From: Lysobacter sp. | GTDB lineage: Bacteria > Pseudomonadota > Gammaproteobacteria > Xanthomonadales > Xanthomonadaceae | Assembly (NCBI GenBank): GCA_027306995.1 | Contig: DAHUXS010000009.1 | Location: forward strand, 1 to 64,000 | DNA: 64,000 nucleotides | Reading direction: 5' to 3' | Shown here: positions 9,731 to 19,525 of the stretch, piece after piece | How positions within the stretch are numbered: the first letter of the stretch is position 1 | How the letters are laid out: each line of letters begins with the position of its first letter | Notes under the pieces: generated by a model | The model's input: only the letters and a program-made list of their open reading frames with translations | Told to the model about the DNA's origin: nothing | The model's database searches: none | Program-made: the position numbers and the translations under genes

Positions 9731-10612
9731 TTACAGCACGTACACGAACAGGAACAGCATCAGCCACACCACGTCCACGAAGTGCCAGTACCACGCCACC
9801 GCTTCGAAGCCGAAGTGGTCCTGCGGAGTGAAATGCCCCCGCAGGCAGCGCAGCCAGATCACGATCAGCATGAAGGTGCCGAGGGTGACGTGCAGGCCGT
9901 GGAAACCGGTGAGCATGAAGAAGGTGGAACCGTAGATGCCGGAAGCCAGCGTCAGGTTGAGTTCGTGGTAGGCCTCGCGGTATTCGCTGGCCTGGCAGAA
10001 CAGGAACAGGCAGCCCAGCAGGATGGTGAAGCCGAGGAAGAACAGCAGCGCGCCGCGCTTGTTGGCCTTCAGTGCATGGTGGGCGATGGTGATGGTGACG
10101 CCCGACGACAGCAGGATGAGGGTGTTGAGCAACGGCAGGCCCCAGGCCGGCACGGTGCTGAAGGCGCCGCCGATGGTGGCCGGGCCATTGGTCGGCCAGC
10201 CGCCGGTGAACCCCTCCCAAAGGATCGCGTTGGTGCTGCCGCCGTGGCCTTCGCCCGACAGCCACGGCAAGGCGAACTGACGGGTGTAGAACAGCGCGCC
10301 GAAGAACGCGGCGAAGAACATCACTTCCGAGAAGATGAACCACACCATGCCCATGCGGAACGAGGTGTCGACCTGCTTGTTGTAATAGCCGCGCACCGAT
10401 TCGGTGATGACGTCGGCGAACCACTTGAACAGGATCACGGCCAGGAAAGCGAGACCGACGAGGAAAGTCGTCTTGCCCCAGCTCTCGTGGTTCAGCAGGC
10501 CGCCGAAACCGAACATGGTGATGAACAGCGCGACCGAGGCGATCACCGGCCACGGGCTGCTGTGCGGCACGTAGTACACGTTGCGATCGGGAGCGTGGGC
10601 GTCGTGGGCCAT
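9731..10612 (-). CDS. ctaE: cytochrome c oxidase subunit III
   Basis: Subunit III of the aa3-type oxidase, 293 residues, with seven hydrophobic helices. Recognisable stretches include SSPWPVIAS near the start, MGMVWFIFSEVMFFAAFFGALFY cut at the conserved Glu in the middle, GFHGLHV near residue 230 and a WYWHFVDVVW motif close to the C-terminus. It is the last structural gene of the minus-strand ctaC-ctaD-small gene-ctaG-ctaE run and starts 14 bases after ctaG. Confidence 0.97.
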   Translation of the reverse strand: MAHDAHAPDRNVYYVPHSSPWPVIASVALFITMFGFGGLLNHESWGKTTFLVGLAFLAVILFKWFADVITESVRGYYNKQVDTSFRMGMVWFIFSEVMFFAAFFGALFYTRQFALPWLSGEGHGGSTNAILWEGFTGGWPTNGPATIGGAFSTVPAWGLPLLNTLILLSSGVTITIAHHALKANKRGALLFFLGFTILLGCLFLFCQASEYREAYHELNLTLASGIYGSTFFMLTGFHGLHVTLGTFMLIVIWLRCLRGHFTPQDHFGFEAVAWYWHFVDVVWLMLFLFVYVL

Positions 10613-10626
10613 GTTTGCTTCTCTCG

Positions 10627-11235
10627 TCAGGGCGCGGCCGGAGCCGCCGTTGTTGCGCCGGCGGCGAGTGCGCGCTCGGTCAGGGTGTCATTCTGGTAGA
10701 ACGTGTACGACAACGTCAGCACGTCGATGTCAGACGGTAGCGCGGGATCGACCACGAAGCGCACCGGCATGTCGCGCGTCTCGCCCGGCTGCATCTTCTG
10801 TTCGGTGAAGCAGAAGCATTCGGTCTTGGCGAAATACTTCGAACCCTGCGCCGGCGCGATCGATGGCACCGCGTTGCCGACCACCACGTGGCTGCTGTTG
10901 TTGTGGGCGCGATAGGTGGCGGAATACGGCTTGCCGGTCTCGACGCGCATCTGCAACTGGTTCGGCGCGAAATCCCACGACAGCTTGGAATTGACGCGGC
11001 CGTCGAACTGCACGGTGATCCAGCGCGAGGCCACCGGCGCCGCCGCGACGGCGGCGACCTGGGCAGCCCGGTCTGGGCCTTTCGTCAGGCGCACGCCCAG
11101 CACTTTCTCGCAGGCGATGCGGTAGAACGGCACCAGCGAAAACGTCACCAGGAAGGCGACGGCGATCACCAGCACTAGCTTGCCCATCCCGCGGGTCGTG
11201 CTGCGGGTGGAATCGGGCGTCATCTCAGCGGACAT
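10627..11235 (-). CDS. ctaG: cytochrome c oxidase assembly protein CtaG/Cox11
   Basis: Cox11/CtaG delivers copper to the CuB site of subunit I. The 202-residue protein has one membrane helix (about 17-36, [20 protein letters not shown]). A periplasmic beta domain follows, carrying the copper-binding CFCF motif (Cys140 and Cys142). The ATG at 11235 was chosen because it gives the family's usual N-terminus; a second ATG at 11223 is possible. The start overlaps the end of the 47-residue gene before it. Confidence 0.93.
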   Translation of the reverse strand: MSAEMTPDSTRSTTRGMGKLVLVIAVAFLVTFSLVPFYRIACEKVLGVRLTKGPDRAAQVAAVAAAPVASRWITVQFDGRVNSKLSWDFAPNQLQMRVETGKPYSATYRAHNNSSHVVVGNAVPSIAPAQGSKYFAKTECFCFTEQKMQPGETRDMPVRFVVDPALPSDIDVLTLSYTFYQNDTLTERALAAGATTAAPAAP

Positions 11236-11368
11236 ACCCGCCCATTCCCAGCGCGAGGAACGCCAGATAGACCACCAGCGCGACGCCAGCGACCATCCAC
11301 GCGGTGCGCCGGGCGCGTTGGCGCGCCACGACGACTTGCGGATCGGAGCTGGCAAGCGGCTCGACCAT
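11225..11368 (-). CDS. 47-residue membrane protein between ctaD and ctaG, probable oxidase small assembly protein
   Basis: This short gene starts with an ATG that overlaps the ctaD stop (ATGA at 11368) and ends 10 bases inside the ctaG start region. The product starts [14 protein letters not shown], has a basic stretch ([10 protein letters not shown]), and then one membrane helix (about 25-41) ending GMGGYVR. Small single-helix proteins at this position are known in many beta- and gammaproteobacterial cta operons as 'cytochrome oxidase small assembly protein'. The overlap on both sides argues for real, coupled translation. Confidence 0.8.
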   Translation of the reverse strand: MVEPLASSDPQVVVARQRARRTAWMVAGVALVVYLAFLALGMGGYVR

Positions 11369-13017
11369 CAATGATCCATGTGTTCCGGATCGCCGTGCGC
11401 GAGGTCACCCGCGTTGATCACCGGCGGATGGGTGAAGCTATGGTGCGGCGCCGGCGACGGCAGCGTCCACTCCAGGCCCTTGGCCCCTTCCCAAGGACGC
11501 GCCGGCGCGAGGGCGCCGTGCTTCTTCGAGTGGTAGAGGATGGCGAACATCATGAAGGGCGTCAGGAACATGCCGAACGCGCCGATCGAGCTCACCATGT
11601 TCCAGTCGGCGAAGACCACGTTGTAGTCGGGGATGCGGCGCGGCATGCCGGCCAGGCCGAGGAAGTGCTGCGGGAAGAACAGCAGGTTGACGAAGATCAC
11701 CGTCCACCAGAAGTGGAAGTTCGCGGCCTTCTGGCTGTACATGCGGCCGGTCCACTTCGGCCACCAGTAGTAGACCGCGCAGATGATCGAGAACAGCGCG
11801 CCGGTCACCAGCACGTAGTGGAAGTGCGCCACCACGAAGTAGGTGTCCTGGTACTGGAAGTCGGCCGGCACCAGCGCCAGCATCAGGCCGGAGAAGCCGC
11901 CGATGGTGAACAGGAAGACGAAGGCCACCGCCCACAGCATCGGGGTTTCGAAGCTCAGCGAGCCCCTCCACATCGTGCTGACCCAGTTGAACACCTTCAC
12001 GCCGGTGGGAATGGCGATCAGCATCGTCGCCATCATGAAGTAGATCTCGCCACCCAGCGGCATGCCGACGGTGAACATGTGGTGGGCCCACACGATGAAC
12101 GAGAGGAAGGCGATCGAGGCGGTCGCGTACACCATCGCCTGGTAGCCGAACAGCGGCTTGCGGCTGAAAGTCGGGATCACTTCGCTGACCACGCCGAACG
12201 CCGGCAGGATCATGATGTAGACCTCGGGATGACCGAAGAACCAGAAGATGTGCTGGTACATCACCGGGTCGCCACCGCCGGCGGCGTTGAAGAAGCTGGT
12301 GCCGAAGAACTTGTCGGTCAGCAGCATGGTCACCGCGCCGGCGAGCACCGGCATCACGGCGATCAGCAGGAAGGCGGTGATCAGCCAGGTCCAGCAGAAG
12401 ATCGGCATCTTCAGCAGGTCGACGCCCGGCGCGCGCATGTTGAGCACGGTGGCGATGATGTTGATCGCGCCCATGATCGAGCTGATGCCCATCATGTGCA
12501 CCGCGAACACGGTGAACGCCACGTTGGCGCCGCCCTGCAGCATCAGCGGCGGATACATCGTCCAGCCACCGGCCGGCGCGCCGCCCTTCATGAAGAAGGT
12601 CGACAGCAGCAGGGTGAAGGCGAACGGCATGATCCAGAACGACCAGTTGTTCATGCGCGGCATCGCCATGTCGGGCGCGCCCACCTGCAACGGGATCATC
12701 CAGTTGGCGAGGCCGACGAAGGCCGGCATGATCGCGCCGAAGATCATCACCAGCGCGTGCATGGTGGTGAGCTGGTTGAAGGTTTCCGGCTTGAAGTACT
12801 GCAGGCCCGGCTGCATCAGTTCGGCGCGGATGCCGACCGAGAGCGCGGCGCCGATGATCGACATCACGAAGGCGAACAGCAAGTACAGCGTGCCGATGTC
12901 CTTGTGGTTGGTGGAGAAGAACCAGCGCTCGACGAACGACTGCTTGTGCCCGTGGTGGGCGTCGTCATGGCCATGCTTGTCAAGGGATGGGTCGACGGCG
13001 GGATGGGTCGCGGACAT
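11368..13017 (-). CDS. ctaD: cytochrome c oxidase subunit I
   Basis: Catalytic subunit of aa3-type cytochrome c oxidase, 549 residues, with twelve helices holding heme a and the heme a3-CuB centre. Visible hallmarks are STNHKDIGTLY near residue 34, the ligand helix with HALVMIF, the K-channel/CuB segment WFFGHPEVYIMILPAFG near residue 270, the double histidine WAHHMFTVG, and VAHFHYVL near residue 400. The His-rich N-terminus (HGHDDAHHGHK) is typical of the family in these bacteria. It lies downstream of ctaC with a 47-base gap. Confidence 0.98.
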   Translation of the reverse strand: MSATHPAVDPSLDKHGHDDAHHGHKQSFVERWFFSTNHKDIGTLYLLFAFVMSIIGAALSVGIRAELMQPGLQYFKPETFNQLTTMHALVMIFGAIMPAFVGLANWMIPLQVGAPDMAMPRMNNWSFWIMPFAFTLLLSTFFMKGGAPAGGWTMYPPLMLQGGANVAFTVFAVHMMGISSIMGAINIIATVLNMRAPGVDLLKMPIFCWTWLITAFLLIAVMPVLAGAVTMLLTDKFFGTSFFNAAGGGDPVMYQHIFWFFGHPEVYIMILPAFGVVSEVIPTFSRKPLFGYQAMVYATASIAFLSFIVWAHHMFTVGMPLGGEIYFMMATMLIAIPTGVKVFNWVSTMWRGSLSFETPMLWAVAFVFLFTIGGFSGLMLALVPADFQYQDTYFVVAHFHYVLVTGALFSIICAVYYWWPKWTGRMYSQKAANFHFWWTVIFVNLLFFPQHFLGLAGMPRRIPDYNVVFADWNMVSSIGAFGMFLTPFMMFAILYHSKKHGALAPARPWEGAKGLEWTLPSPAPHHSFTHPPVINAGDLAHGDPEHMDH

Positions 13018-13064
13018 TGGGGAAACCTCGCTGTATCTGTGTCAGGGCGGCGCGCGATGCGCGC

Positions 13065-13922
13065 TCAGCCCGCGGCTGCCGGCGCGGTTGCCGGCGGCGT
13101 GGTGGCGGCAGCCTTCGCGGCCTTCTGTTCGGCAACCCACGCCTTGTATTCCTCCATCGTCACCGCCTTGACCACGATCGGCATGAAGCCATGGTCCTTG
13201 CCGCAAAGTTCGGCGCACTGGCCGCGATAGATGCCCGGCTGCTCGATGTTCACCCAGGCTTCGTTGACGATGCCGGGGATGGCGTCCTGCTTGAGGCCGA
13301 AGGCCGGGACCCACCACGAATGGATCACGTCGTCGGCGGTGACCACGAAGCGGATCTTGGTGTTGACCGGCAGCACCAGCGGGTGGTCGACGTCGAGCAG
13401 GTAGGTGGCGTCGTTGAAGCTGCGCGCGTCCTTGCCGCTCTGGCGGATGTCGTTGCTCTGCTTCGACAGGCGGCTGGTGACGTCGATGTTCTCGGCCAGG
13501 TAGTCGTACTTCCACATCCACTGGTAGCCGGTGATGCGGACGGTCAGCGCGGACTCGCCGGTGTCGTAGACGTAGATCAGGTTGCGGATGGTCGGAATCG
13601 TCAGCACGACCAGGATGAGGATCGGGATGACCGTCCAGATGATCTCGGCCTTGGTGTTGTGGCTGAACTTCGCGGCCACCGCGCCCTTGGACTTCCGGAA
13701 CGCGAACAGCGCGTAGAACATCGCGCCGAAGACGATGACGCCGATCACCACGCACATCCACAACCCCCACATATGGGTGTTGTAGGCGTTGTGCGCCATC
13801 GGGGTCACGCCCTTGCCCATGTTGAGCTGCCAGCGGTGCGGGTCGGCCGACTGCGCCCACGCCGACATCGGCACGCACGCTGCCAGTGCAGCCCCCAATC
13901 GCAACAAACGCGTTTGCATCAT
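13065..13922 (-). CDS. ctaC: cytochrome c oxidase subunit II with CuA centre
   Basis: Subunit II receives electrons from cytochrome c. The 285-residue precursor has a signal peptide (cut near residue 23), two membrane helices (about 50-75 and 95-115) and a periplasmic cupredoxin domain. The CuA site CAELCGKDHGFM starts at Cys236. The aromatic electron-entry motif YQWMWKYDY lies near residue 130. An Ala/Pro-rich tail closes the protein, and no cytochrome c domain is fused. It is the first gene of the oxidase operon and diverges from putA. A second in-frame ATG lies at 13919. Confidence 0.97.
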   Translation of the reverse strand: MMQTRLLRLGAALAACVPMSAWAQSADPHRWQLNMGKGVTPMAHNAYNTHMWGLWMCVVIGVIVFGAMFYALFAFRKSKGAVAAKFSHNTKAEIIWTVIPILILVVLTIPTIRNLIYVYDTGESALTVRITGYQWMWKYDYLAENIDVTSRLSKQSNDIRQSGKDARSFNDATYLLDVDHPLVLPVNTKIRFVVTADDVIHSWWVPAFGLKQDAIPGIVNEAWVNIEQPGIYRGQCAELCGKDHGFMPIVVKAVTMEEYKAWVAEQKAAKAAATTPPATAPAAAG

Positions 13923-14039
13923 TCTTGAACCCCAGGGAACAGGCGTAACCCATCCATGTTAGCGGCCCAAACCCTTGACCGGCAACCGCGCGGGCCGTGC
14001 GCGCGGCTCTGCACATGGCATGCAACGCCTCCCGGCCAT

Positions 14040-14045
14040 TAGAAT
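14040..14045 (+). promoter_or_regulatory. candidate -10 element (TAGAAT) of putA
   Basis: TAGAAT lies 40 bases before the putA start in the divergent ctaC-putA spacer. No convincing -35 element is seen. Confidence 0.35.
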
Positions 14046-14084
14046 GTCGGCCTCCCCAGGCCCACTGATTGGCCCATTCCCAGC

Positions 14085-17000
14085 ATGTCCGAGCTGCTTT
14101 CCCCGGAACTCCCGCCCGTGCCGACGGCACTGCGCGACGCCATCACCCACGCCTGGATTCTCGACGAGGCCAGCCACGTCCGCGACCTGATGGCGCAGGC
14201 GCGTCAGCCCGATGCCGACCGCGCCGCCATCCAGGCCACCGCCGCCGATCTGGTCCGCCGTGTCCGTGCCCGCGCCGCCGACCAGGGCGTGGTCGAAGCC
14301 TTCATGCGCCAGTACGATCTCGGCAGCGAGGAAGGCGTGCTGATGATGTGCGTGGCCGAGGCCCTGCTGCGCATTCCCGACCAGGCCACCGCCGATGCGC
14401 TGATCCGCGACAAGCTGGGCGATGCCGACTGGAAGCGCCACCTCGGCCAGTCCGATTCGTTGCTGGTCAACGCCTCGACCTGGGGTCTGATGCTGACCGG
14501 CAAGCTGGTCAATCTCGCCGACGACACCCAGCGCGACGCCTACGGCGCGCTCAGCCGCATGATCGGCAAGTTCGGCGAGCCGGTGATCCGTAGCGCGGTG
14601 CGCCAGGCCATGAAGATCATGGGCCACCAGTTCGTGCTCGGCCGCACCATCCAGGAAGGCCTGGAGCGTTCGCGCAAGGGCGACTTCGCCAACTACCGCT
14701 ATTCCTTCGACATGCTGGGCGAGGCCGCGCTGACGCAGGCCGATGCCGACCGCTACCTCGAGGCCTATCGCAAGGCGATCGACGCCATCGGCGCCACCGG
14801 CCCGTTCGCCGACGAAATTTCCGCGCCGTCGATTTCGGTCAAGGTCTCGGCGCTGCACCCGCGCTACGAACACGCCAAGCGCGAGCGCGTGCTGGCCGAA
14901 CTCGGTCCGCGCCTGCTGTCGCTGGCGCAGCAGGCCAAGCGCTACAACATCGGCATGACCATCGACGCCGAGGAAACCGATCGCCTCGAGATTTCGCTAG
15001 ACCTGATCTTCCAGGTGCTGGCGGACGCCTCGCTGGCCGGCTGGAACGGTTTCGGCATCGTGGTCCAGGCCTACCAGAAGCGTGCGCCGTTCGTGATCGA
15101 CTACATCGCCGCCAAGGCCCGCGAACTCGGCCGCCGCATCCCGGTGCGCTTGGTCAAGGGCGCGTACTGGGACGGCGAGATCAAGCGCGCGCAGATGGAG
15201 GGCCAGGCCGGCTATCCGCTGTTCACCCGCAAGCAGAACACCGACGTCAGCTACCAGGCTAATGCGCGCCGCCTGCTCGACGCGAGCGACGCCATCTATC
15301 CGATGTTCGCAACGCACAACGCGCAGACCATCGCCGCCGTGCACCAGATGGCGAAGGGTCGCACCTTCGAGTTCCAGAAGCTGCACGGCATGGGCGACGA
15401 TCTCTACGCCGAGGTGATCCCGGCCGATCGCCTCAACGTGCCCTGCCGCGTCTATGCACCGATCGGTTCGCATGAGGACTTGTTGCCCTACCTCGTGCGT
15501 CGCCTGCTCGAGAACGGCGCCAACTCCAGCTTCGTCAACCGCATCACCGATGAATCGATTCCGGTCGAGGACCTGATCCGCGATCCGCTCGAAGTGGTCG
15601 CCGGCTTCGATTCCATTCCCCATCCGCGCATCCCGCTGCCGCGGCAGCTCTATCGCGCGCAACACCAGGCACGAGACAACTCCATGGGCATCAACCTCGC
15701 CAACGACGACCAGCTGCGCCAGCTTGCCGCGCAACTCGACAGCGCCGGCGCCGGCAGCTGGACCGCGGGTCCGCAGGTCCCGGGCGCGGGCACGGGCGGT
15801 CCGGCCCAGGAAGTGACCAATCCGGCCGATCGTCGCGAAGTGGTCGGCCACTGGCGCGCCGCCGACGAGGCGATCGTCGCCCAGGCGCTGAAGAATGCGG
15901 TCGACGCACAACCGGCATGGGACGCGACGCCGGTCGACACCCGCGCCGCGATCCTCGAGAAAGCCGCCGACCTGATGGAAGCGCGGATGCCGCAGCTGAT
16001 GGCGATGTGCACCAAGGAAGCCGGCAAGTCGTTGGCCGATGGCGTCGCCGAAGTGCGCGAGGCCGTCGACTTCCTGCGCTATTACGCCCTACAGGCGCGC
16101 GAGCAGTTCGTCGTCGAGGCACTGCCTGGCCCCACCGGCGAAAGCAACACGTTGCAGCTGTCCGGTCGCGGCGTGTTCGTCTGCATCAGCCCGTGGAATT
16201 TCCCACTGGCGATCTTCACCGGGCAGGTCGCGGCCGCACTCGCTGCCGGCAACTCGGTGATCGCCAAGCCGGCCGAGCAGACCAACCTGATCGGCGACGC
16301 CGCAGTGAAGATCCTGCACGAAGCCGGCGTCCCCGCCGCGGTGCTGCAATACCTGCCGGGCGATGGTGCCACCGTCGGCGCCGCGCTGACCCGCGATCCG
16401 CGCGTGGCCGGCGTCGCCTTCACCGGCTCGACCGATACCGCACGTCTGATCAACCGCGCACTCGCCACCCGCGATGCCGGCCCGCTCGCCGTGCTGATCG
16501 CCGAAACTGGCGGCCAGAACGCGCTGATCGCCGACTCGTCCTCACTGCCGGAACAGGTGGTGAAGGATGCGCTGGCGTCGGCATTCACTTCCGCAGGTCA
16601 ACGCTGCTCGGCCGCGCGCATCCTGCTGGTGCAGGACGACATCGCCGACAAGGTGATCACGATGCTCGCCGGTGCGATGGCTGAGCTGAAGGTCGGGGAT
16701 CCGGGGCTGCTGTCCACCGACGTCGGTCCGGTGATCGATGCCGATGCGAAAGCATTGCTCGATGCCCACGCGGCGAAGATGCAGCAGGTCGCCAAGCCGA
16801 TCGCGCAAGCCAAGCTCGATCCGGGCACCGAACACGGCACCTTCTTCGCACCGACCGCGTGGGAGCTGCAGTCGATCGATCAGCTCACCCGCGAGAACTT
16901 CGGTCCGGCGCTGCACGTGGTGCGCTGGAAGGCCGAAGACCTCGACAAGGTGGTGGATGCGATCAACGCCACGGGCTTCGGCCTGACCCTCGGCGTGCAT

Positions 17001-17243
17001 TCACGCATCGACGCAACGATCGATCGCATCGTCAATCGCGCCAAGGTCGGCAACATCTACGTCAACCGCAACCAGATCGGCGCGGTGGTCGGCGTGCAAC
17101 CATTCGGCGGCCAGGGTCTGTCGGGCACCGGCCCCAAGGCGGGCGGCCCGCACTACCTGCCGCGTTTCGCCACCGAGAAGACGGTGACGGTCAACACCAC
17201 CGCATCGGGTGGCAACGCCAGCCTGCTGACGCTGGGTGACTGA
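14085..17243 (+). CDS. putA: bifunctional proline dehydrogenase / L-glutamate gamma-semialdehyde dehydrogenase
   Basis: PutA oxidises proline to glutamate in two steps. The 1052-residue protein has an N-terminal helical arm, a FAD-binding proline dehydrogenase barrel (about 130-480; markers LVKGAYWDGEIKRAQ and MFATHNAQT) and an NAD-dependent aldehyde dehydrogenase (about 560-1040). The latter shows ISPWNFPLAIF, AETGGQNAL and the catalytic cysteine at about 842 in GQRCSA. There is no ribbon-helix-helix DNA-binding domain before the arm, so this PutA should not be its own repressor. No putP is adjacent. Confidence 0.97.
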   Translation: MSELLSPELPPVPTALRDAITHAWILDEASHVRDLMAQARQPDADRAAIQATAADLVRRVRARAADQGVVEAFMRQYDLGSEEGVLMMCVAEALLRIPDQATADALIRDKLGDADWKRHLGQSDSLLVNASTWGLMLTGKLVNLADDTQRDAYGALSRMIGKFGEPVIRSAVRQAMKIMGHQFVLGRTIQEGLERSRKGDFANYRYSFDMLGEAALTQADADRYLEAYRKAIDAIGATGPFADEISAPSISVKVSALHPRYEHAKRERVLAELGPRLLSLAQQAKRYNIGMTIDAEETDRLEISLDLIFQVLADASLAGWNGFGIVVQAYQKRAPFVIDYIAAKARELGRRIPVRLVKGAYWDGEIKRAQMEGQAGYPLFTRKQNTDVSYQANARRLLDASDAIYPMFATHNAQTIAAVHQMAKGRTFEFQKLHGMGDDLYAEVIPADRLNVPCRVYAPIGSHEDLLPYLVRRLLENGANSSFVNRITDESIPVEDLIRDPLEVVAGFDSIPHPRIPLPRQLYRAQHQARDNSMGINLANDDQLRQLAAQLDSAGAGSWTAGPQVPGAGTGGPAQEVTNPADRREVVGHWRAADEAIVAQALKNAVDAQPAWDATPVDTRAAILEKAADLMEARMPQLMAMCTKEAGKSLADGVAEVREAVDFLRYYALQAREQFVVEALPGPTGESNTLQLSGRGVFVCISPWNFPLAIFTGQVAAALAAGNSVIAKPAEQTNLIGDAAVKILHEAGVPAAVLQYLPGDGATVGAALTRDPRVAGVAFTGSTDTARLINRALATRDAGPLAVLIAETGGQNALIADSSSLPEQVVKDALASAFTSAGQRCSAARILLVQDDIADKVITMLAGAMAELKVGDPGLLSTDVGPVIDADAKALLDAHAAKMQQVAKPIAQAKLDPGTEHGTFFAPTAWELQSIDQLTRENFGPALHVVRWKAEDLDKVVDAINATGFGLTLGVHSRIDATIDRIVNRAKVGNIYVNRNQIGAVVGVQPFGGQGLSGTGPKAGGPHYLPRFATEKTVTVNTTASGGNASLLTLGD

Positions 17244-17267
17244 TCGTTTCAACGATTATCTGAGCAC

Positions 17268-17298
17268 AAAAAAAGCCCCGCCGAAGCGGGGCTTTTTT
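17268..17298. terminator. bidirectional terminator between putA and the FadL gene
   Basis: A run of A residues, a seven-base stem (GCCCCGC), a CGAA loop, the matching arm and six T residues. It serves both convergent genes. Confidence 0.93.
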
Positions 17299-17317
17299 GT
17301 ACGCCTTGATGCAGCGA

Positions 17318-18712
17318 TCAGAACTTGTACGAAGCGGCGATGCCAAACACGTTGGCATGGCCCTTGTAGCTGCCCTGCAACGAGTTGTAGCGACCGGCTG
17401 CGACATTGACCGGCAGGTTGACCGTCGGGCTCTTGATCTCGACGCGGGTGAAGCCGGCATCGACCGACAGCGCCTTGGTCGCGTTCCAGGTGCCACCGAT
17501 CGAGATCAGGGTGCGATCGTTGTCGGGCAGGCGCGGGGTGCGATCGGTGTTGTTGGTCGGCGTCTTGTCGAAACCGACGCCGCCACGCAAGGTGAAGCTG
17601 TCGTTGAGCTTGAAGTCGGCGCCCACGGACACGAAGGTCGAATCCTTCCAGTTGAAGGCTTCGCTGCTGGCCGGCTGGTACGGGTTGGAGAAGGTGATGT
17701 CGACGCTCTTCAGCGAGCTCCAGCCGGTCTGCTGGATTTCACCGTAGAGATTGACGCGATCAGTCACTTTCCAGTCGGCGCTCAGGGTATCGGTCGACGG
17801 CGTGTACACGGAAGCGCGGCCCTTGGCATCGACGAAACCATTGCCGAGCACCGCCAGTTGCGCGCGCTGCGCGGCCGGCAAGGCCGGATTGGCGGCCAGC
17901 GCACGGAAGCCCGGCTGCATGCCCTGGAAGGCCGCCGGCGTGGTGAAGTCGGCATTGCCATCGATGTGGTGGCGGATGGCCGAACGGTGGGCATAGCCGA
18001 TGGTGAAATTGTCGGCGGCCTTGAACTGCAGACCGGCGATGAAGCCGACTGCATTGTTCTTGCCCTTGAGGGTGCTGTTGCCGTCCGGCGTATTGATCAG
18101 GGCCGGGTTGACGCTGGCCAGGATGGTGCCGAACGGAATGTCCTTGCCCAGGGTCACGTCGATGCGCTCATACACCACACCGACGCCGGCACTCAGCTTC
18201 GGCGTGACCTGGATCGCCGCCGACAACGTCAGGTCGACCGTCTTCACGCTGGAGGTGGTGGCCTGGTAACGACCAATCCAGCCCTTCTCGTACTCGGTCT
18301 TGAGGCCGTACGGCGCATCAAGGCCAACGCCCAGGGTCAGGCCTTCGAGCGCGCCCTTCATCTTGAAGATCGCCGACATTGCCGGCACCGCGGTCAAGGT
18401 GCCCGGGTCGCCGCCGTTGCCGCCGGAGATCGGCAGGCCGGTCGCGTACTTGCCCGAACCACTGAACTTGGCGGTCAGGTCGATTCCGGCCACGTCGGCC
18501 TGGAACAGGTTGCCACCGGCATTCACCATCGCGGCCGGGTTGTTGTAGACCGACGAACCATCGGTGGCGACGGTCGAACCGGCATAGGCCTTGCCGATGT
18601 TCTTGACGCTGTTTTCGCGCAGCTGGAAGCCGGACGCGCCAGCCTGGCCGGCGGCGACCGCGCCGATCACGGCAATCGCGAGAATCGAAAGACGCTGGGT
18701 GTACTTGTGCAT
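17318..18712 (-). CDS. FadL-family outer-membrane protein
   Basis: FadL proteins are 14-strand outer-membrane barrels that take up long-chain fatty acids or other hydrophobic compounds. The 464-residue precursor has a signal peptide (about 1-27, ending GQAGASG) directly followed by GFQLRENSVKNIGKAYAGS, which matches the N-terminal hatch, including the NPAAM motif near residue 58. Alternating polar/hydrophobic strands continue to the C-terminal aromatic residue (ASYKF). ATG 18712 was chosen over 18727 because it starts the basic MHKYTQR signal region. Confidence 0.93.
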   Translation of the reverse strand: MHKYTQRLSILAIAVIGAVAAGQAGASGFQLRENSVKNIGKAYAGSTVATDGSSVYNNPAAMVNAGGNLFQADVAGIDLTAKFSGSGKYATGLPISGGNGGDPGTLTAVPAMSAIFKMKGALEGLTLGVGLDAPYGLKTEYEKGWIGRYQATTSSVKTVDLTLSAAIQVTPKLSAGVGVVYERIDVTLGKDIPFGTILASVNPALINTPDGNSTLKGKNNAVGFIAGLQFKAADNFTIGYAHRSAIRHHIDGNADFTTPAAFQGMQPGFRALAANPALPAAQRAQLAVLGNGFVDAKGRASVYTPSTDTLSADWKVTDRVNLYGEIQQTGWSSLKSVDITFSNPYQPASSEAFNWKDSTFVSVGADFKLNDSFTLRGGVGFDKTPTNNTDRTPRLPDNDRTLISIGGTWNATKALSVDAGFTRVEIKSPTVNLPVNVAAGRYNSLQGSYKGHANVFGIAASYKF

Positions 18713-18832
18713 GCAAATCTCCATCAATGGCGGTTCGGTACGGCACGGTATGTGGCCGGACTATAGCGTGCTTTTAACCGATTGGTAACATGCCGGACGA
18801 GCCCCCCGTTTCCCCCGCGAGGCGCCTGCCCG

Positions 18833-19525
18833 ATGTTCATCTCCGTCCCTGACCACGCCCACCCGAACCGCCCCTGGGCCACGCCAGTCCTGGCCTTGGC
18901 CATGGTCGTGGGCTTCATCGCGGTGTGGGCGCCATCGGATGCCGTGACCGGCCGTTTGCTGAACGAATGGGCAACCCTGCCGGCCAATCTTTATTCCGCA
19001 GTGCGGCAAGGACCGGCGGCACTGATCCACCCGGCATTGCGGCTGGTGACCTCGCAATTCCTCCACGCCAACTGGGCCCACCTGCTCGGCAACCTGGTGT
19101 TTCTGCTGATCTTCGGCATGCCGGCGGAGCGCAAGCTGGGCAGCCTGCGCCTGCTCGTCCTGTTCCTGCTCGGCGGGGTGGTAGCGAACCTAGCGACCGC
19201 GGCCACCATCGACAACCCGACCCGGCTGATCATCGGCGCCAGCGGATCGGTCTCGGCGGTAATCGGCACCTACCTGGCGCTGTTCCCGCGCGCGCGGTTG
19301 GGCGTGGTGATTCCGCTGGGCCTGTTCCTGGAATTCGTGCGCGCGCCGGCTTCGCTGCTGATCGGCATCTGGGCGCTGTTGCAGGTCGGCTTCGCCTACA
19401 TCGGACCGGCCTTCGGCGAAATCGCCTGGGTCGCGCATCTGGCCGGCTTCGTGTTCGGCCTCGCCTTCGCCTTCCTGCAGCGCGGCGCGGTGGCGCGCCG
19501 CCTGCGCCGCCAGAGCGGTTACTGA
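18833..19525 (+). CDS. rhomboid-family intramembrane serine protease
   Basis: A 230-residue membrane protein with six to seven helices. The first loop holds HANWAHLLGNLVFLLIFG. The catalytic serine sits in GASGSVSAVIG (about residue 138), and the partner histidine is in WVAHLAGFVFG (about residue 202). Both catalytic residues are present, so it should be active; substrates cannot be told from sequence. It diverges from the FadL gene and converges with ctpA, overlapping its end by seven bases. ATG 18833 was preferred to an upstream start at 18782 because the family begins close to this point. Confidence 0.92.
   Translation: MFISVPDHAHPNRPWATPVLALAMVVGFIAVWAPSDAVTGRLLNEWATLPANLYSAVRQGPAALIHPALRLVTSQFLHANWAHLLGNLVFLLIFGMPAERKLGSLRLLVLFLLGGVVANLATAATIDNPTRLIIGASGSVSAVIGTYLALFPRARLGVVIPLGLFLEFVRAPASLLIGIWALLQVGFAYIGPAFGEIAWVAHLAGFVFGLAFAFLQRGAVARRLRRQSGY

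Noticed and set aside
11371-13230. Plus-strand open frame of 619 codons opposite ctaD
   Set aside because: Arg/His/Glu/Gln-rich antisense frame over a perfect subunit I gene.
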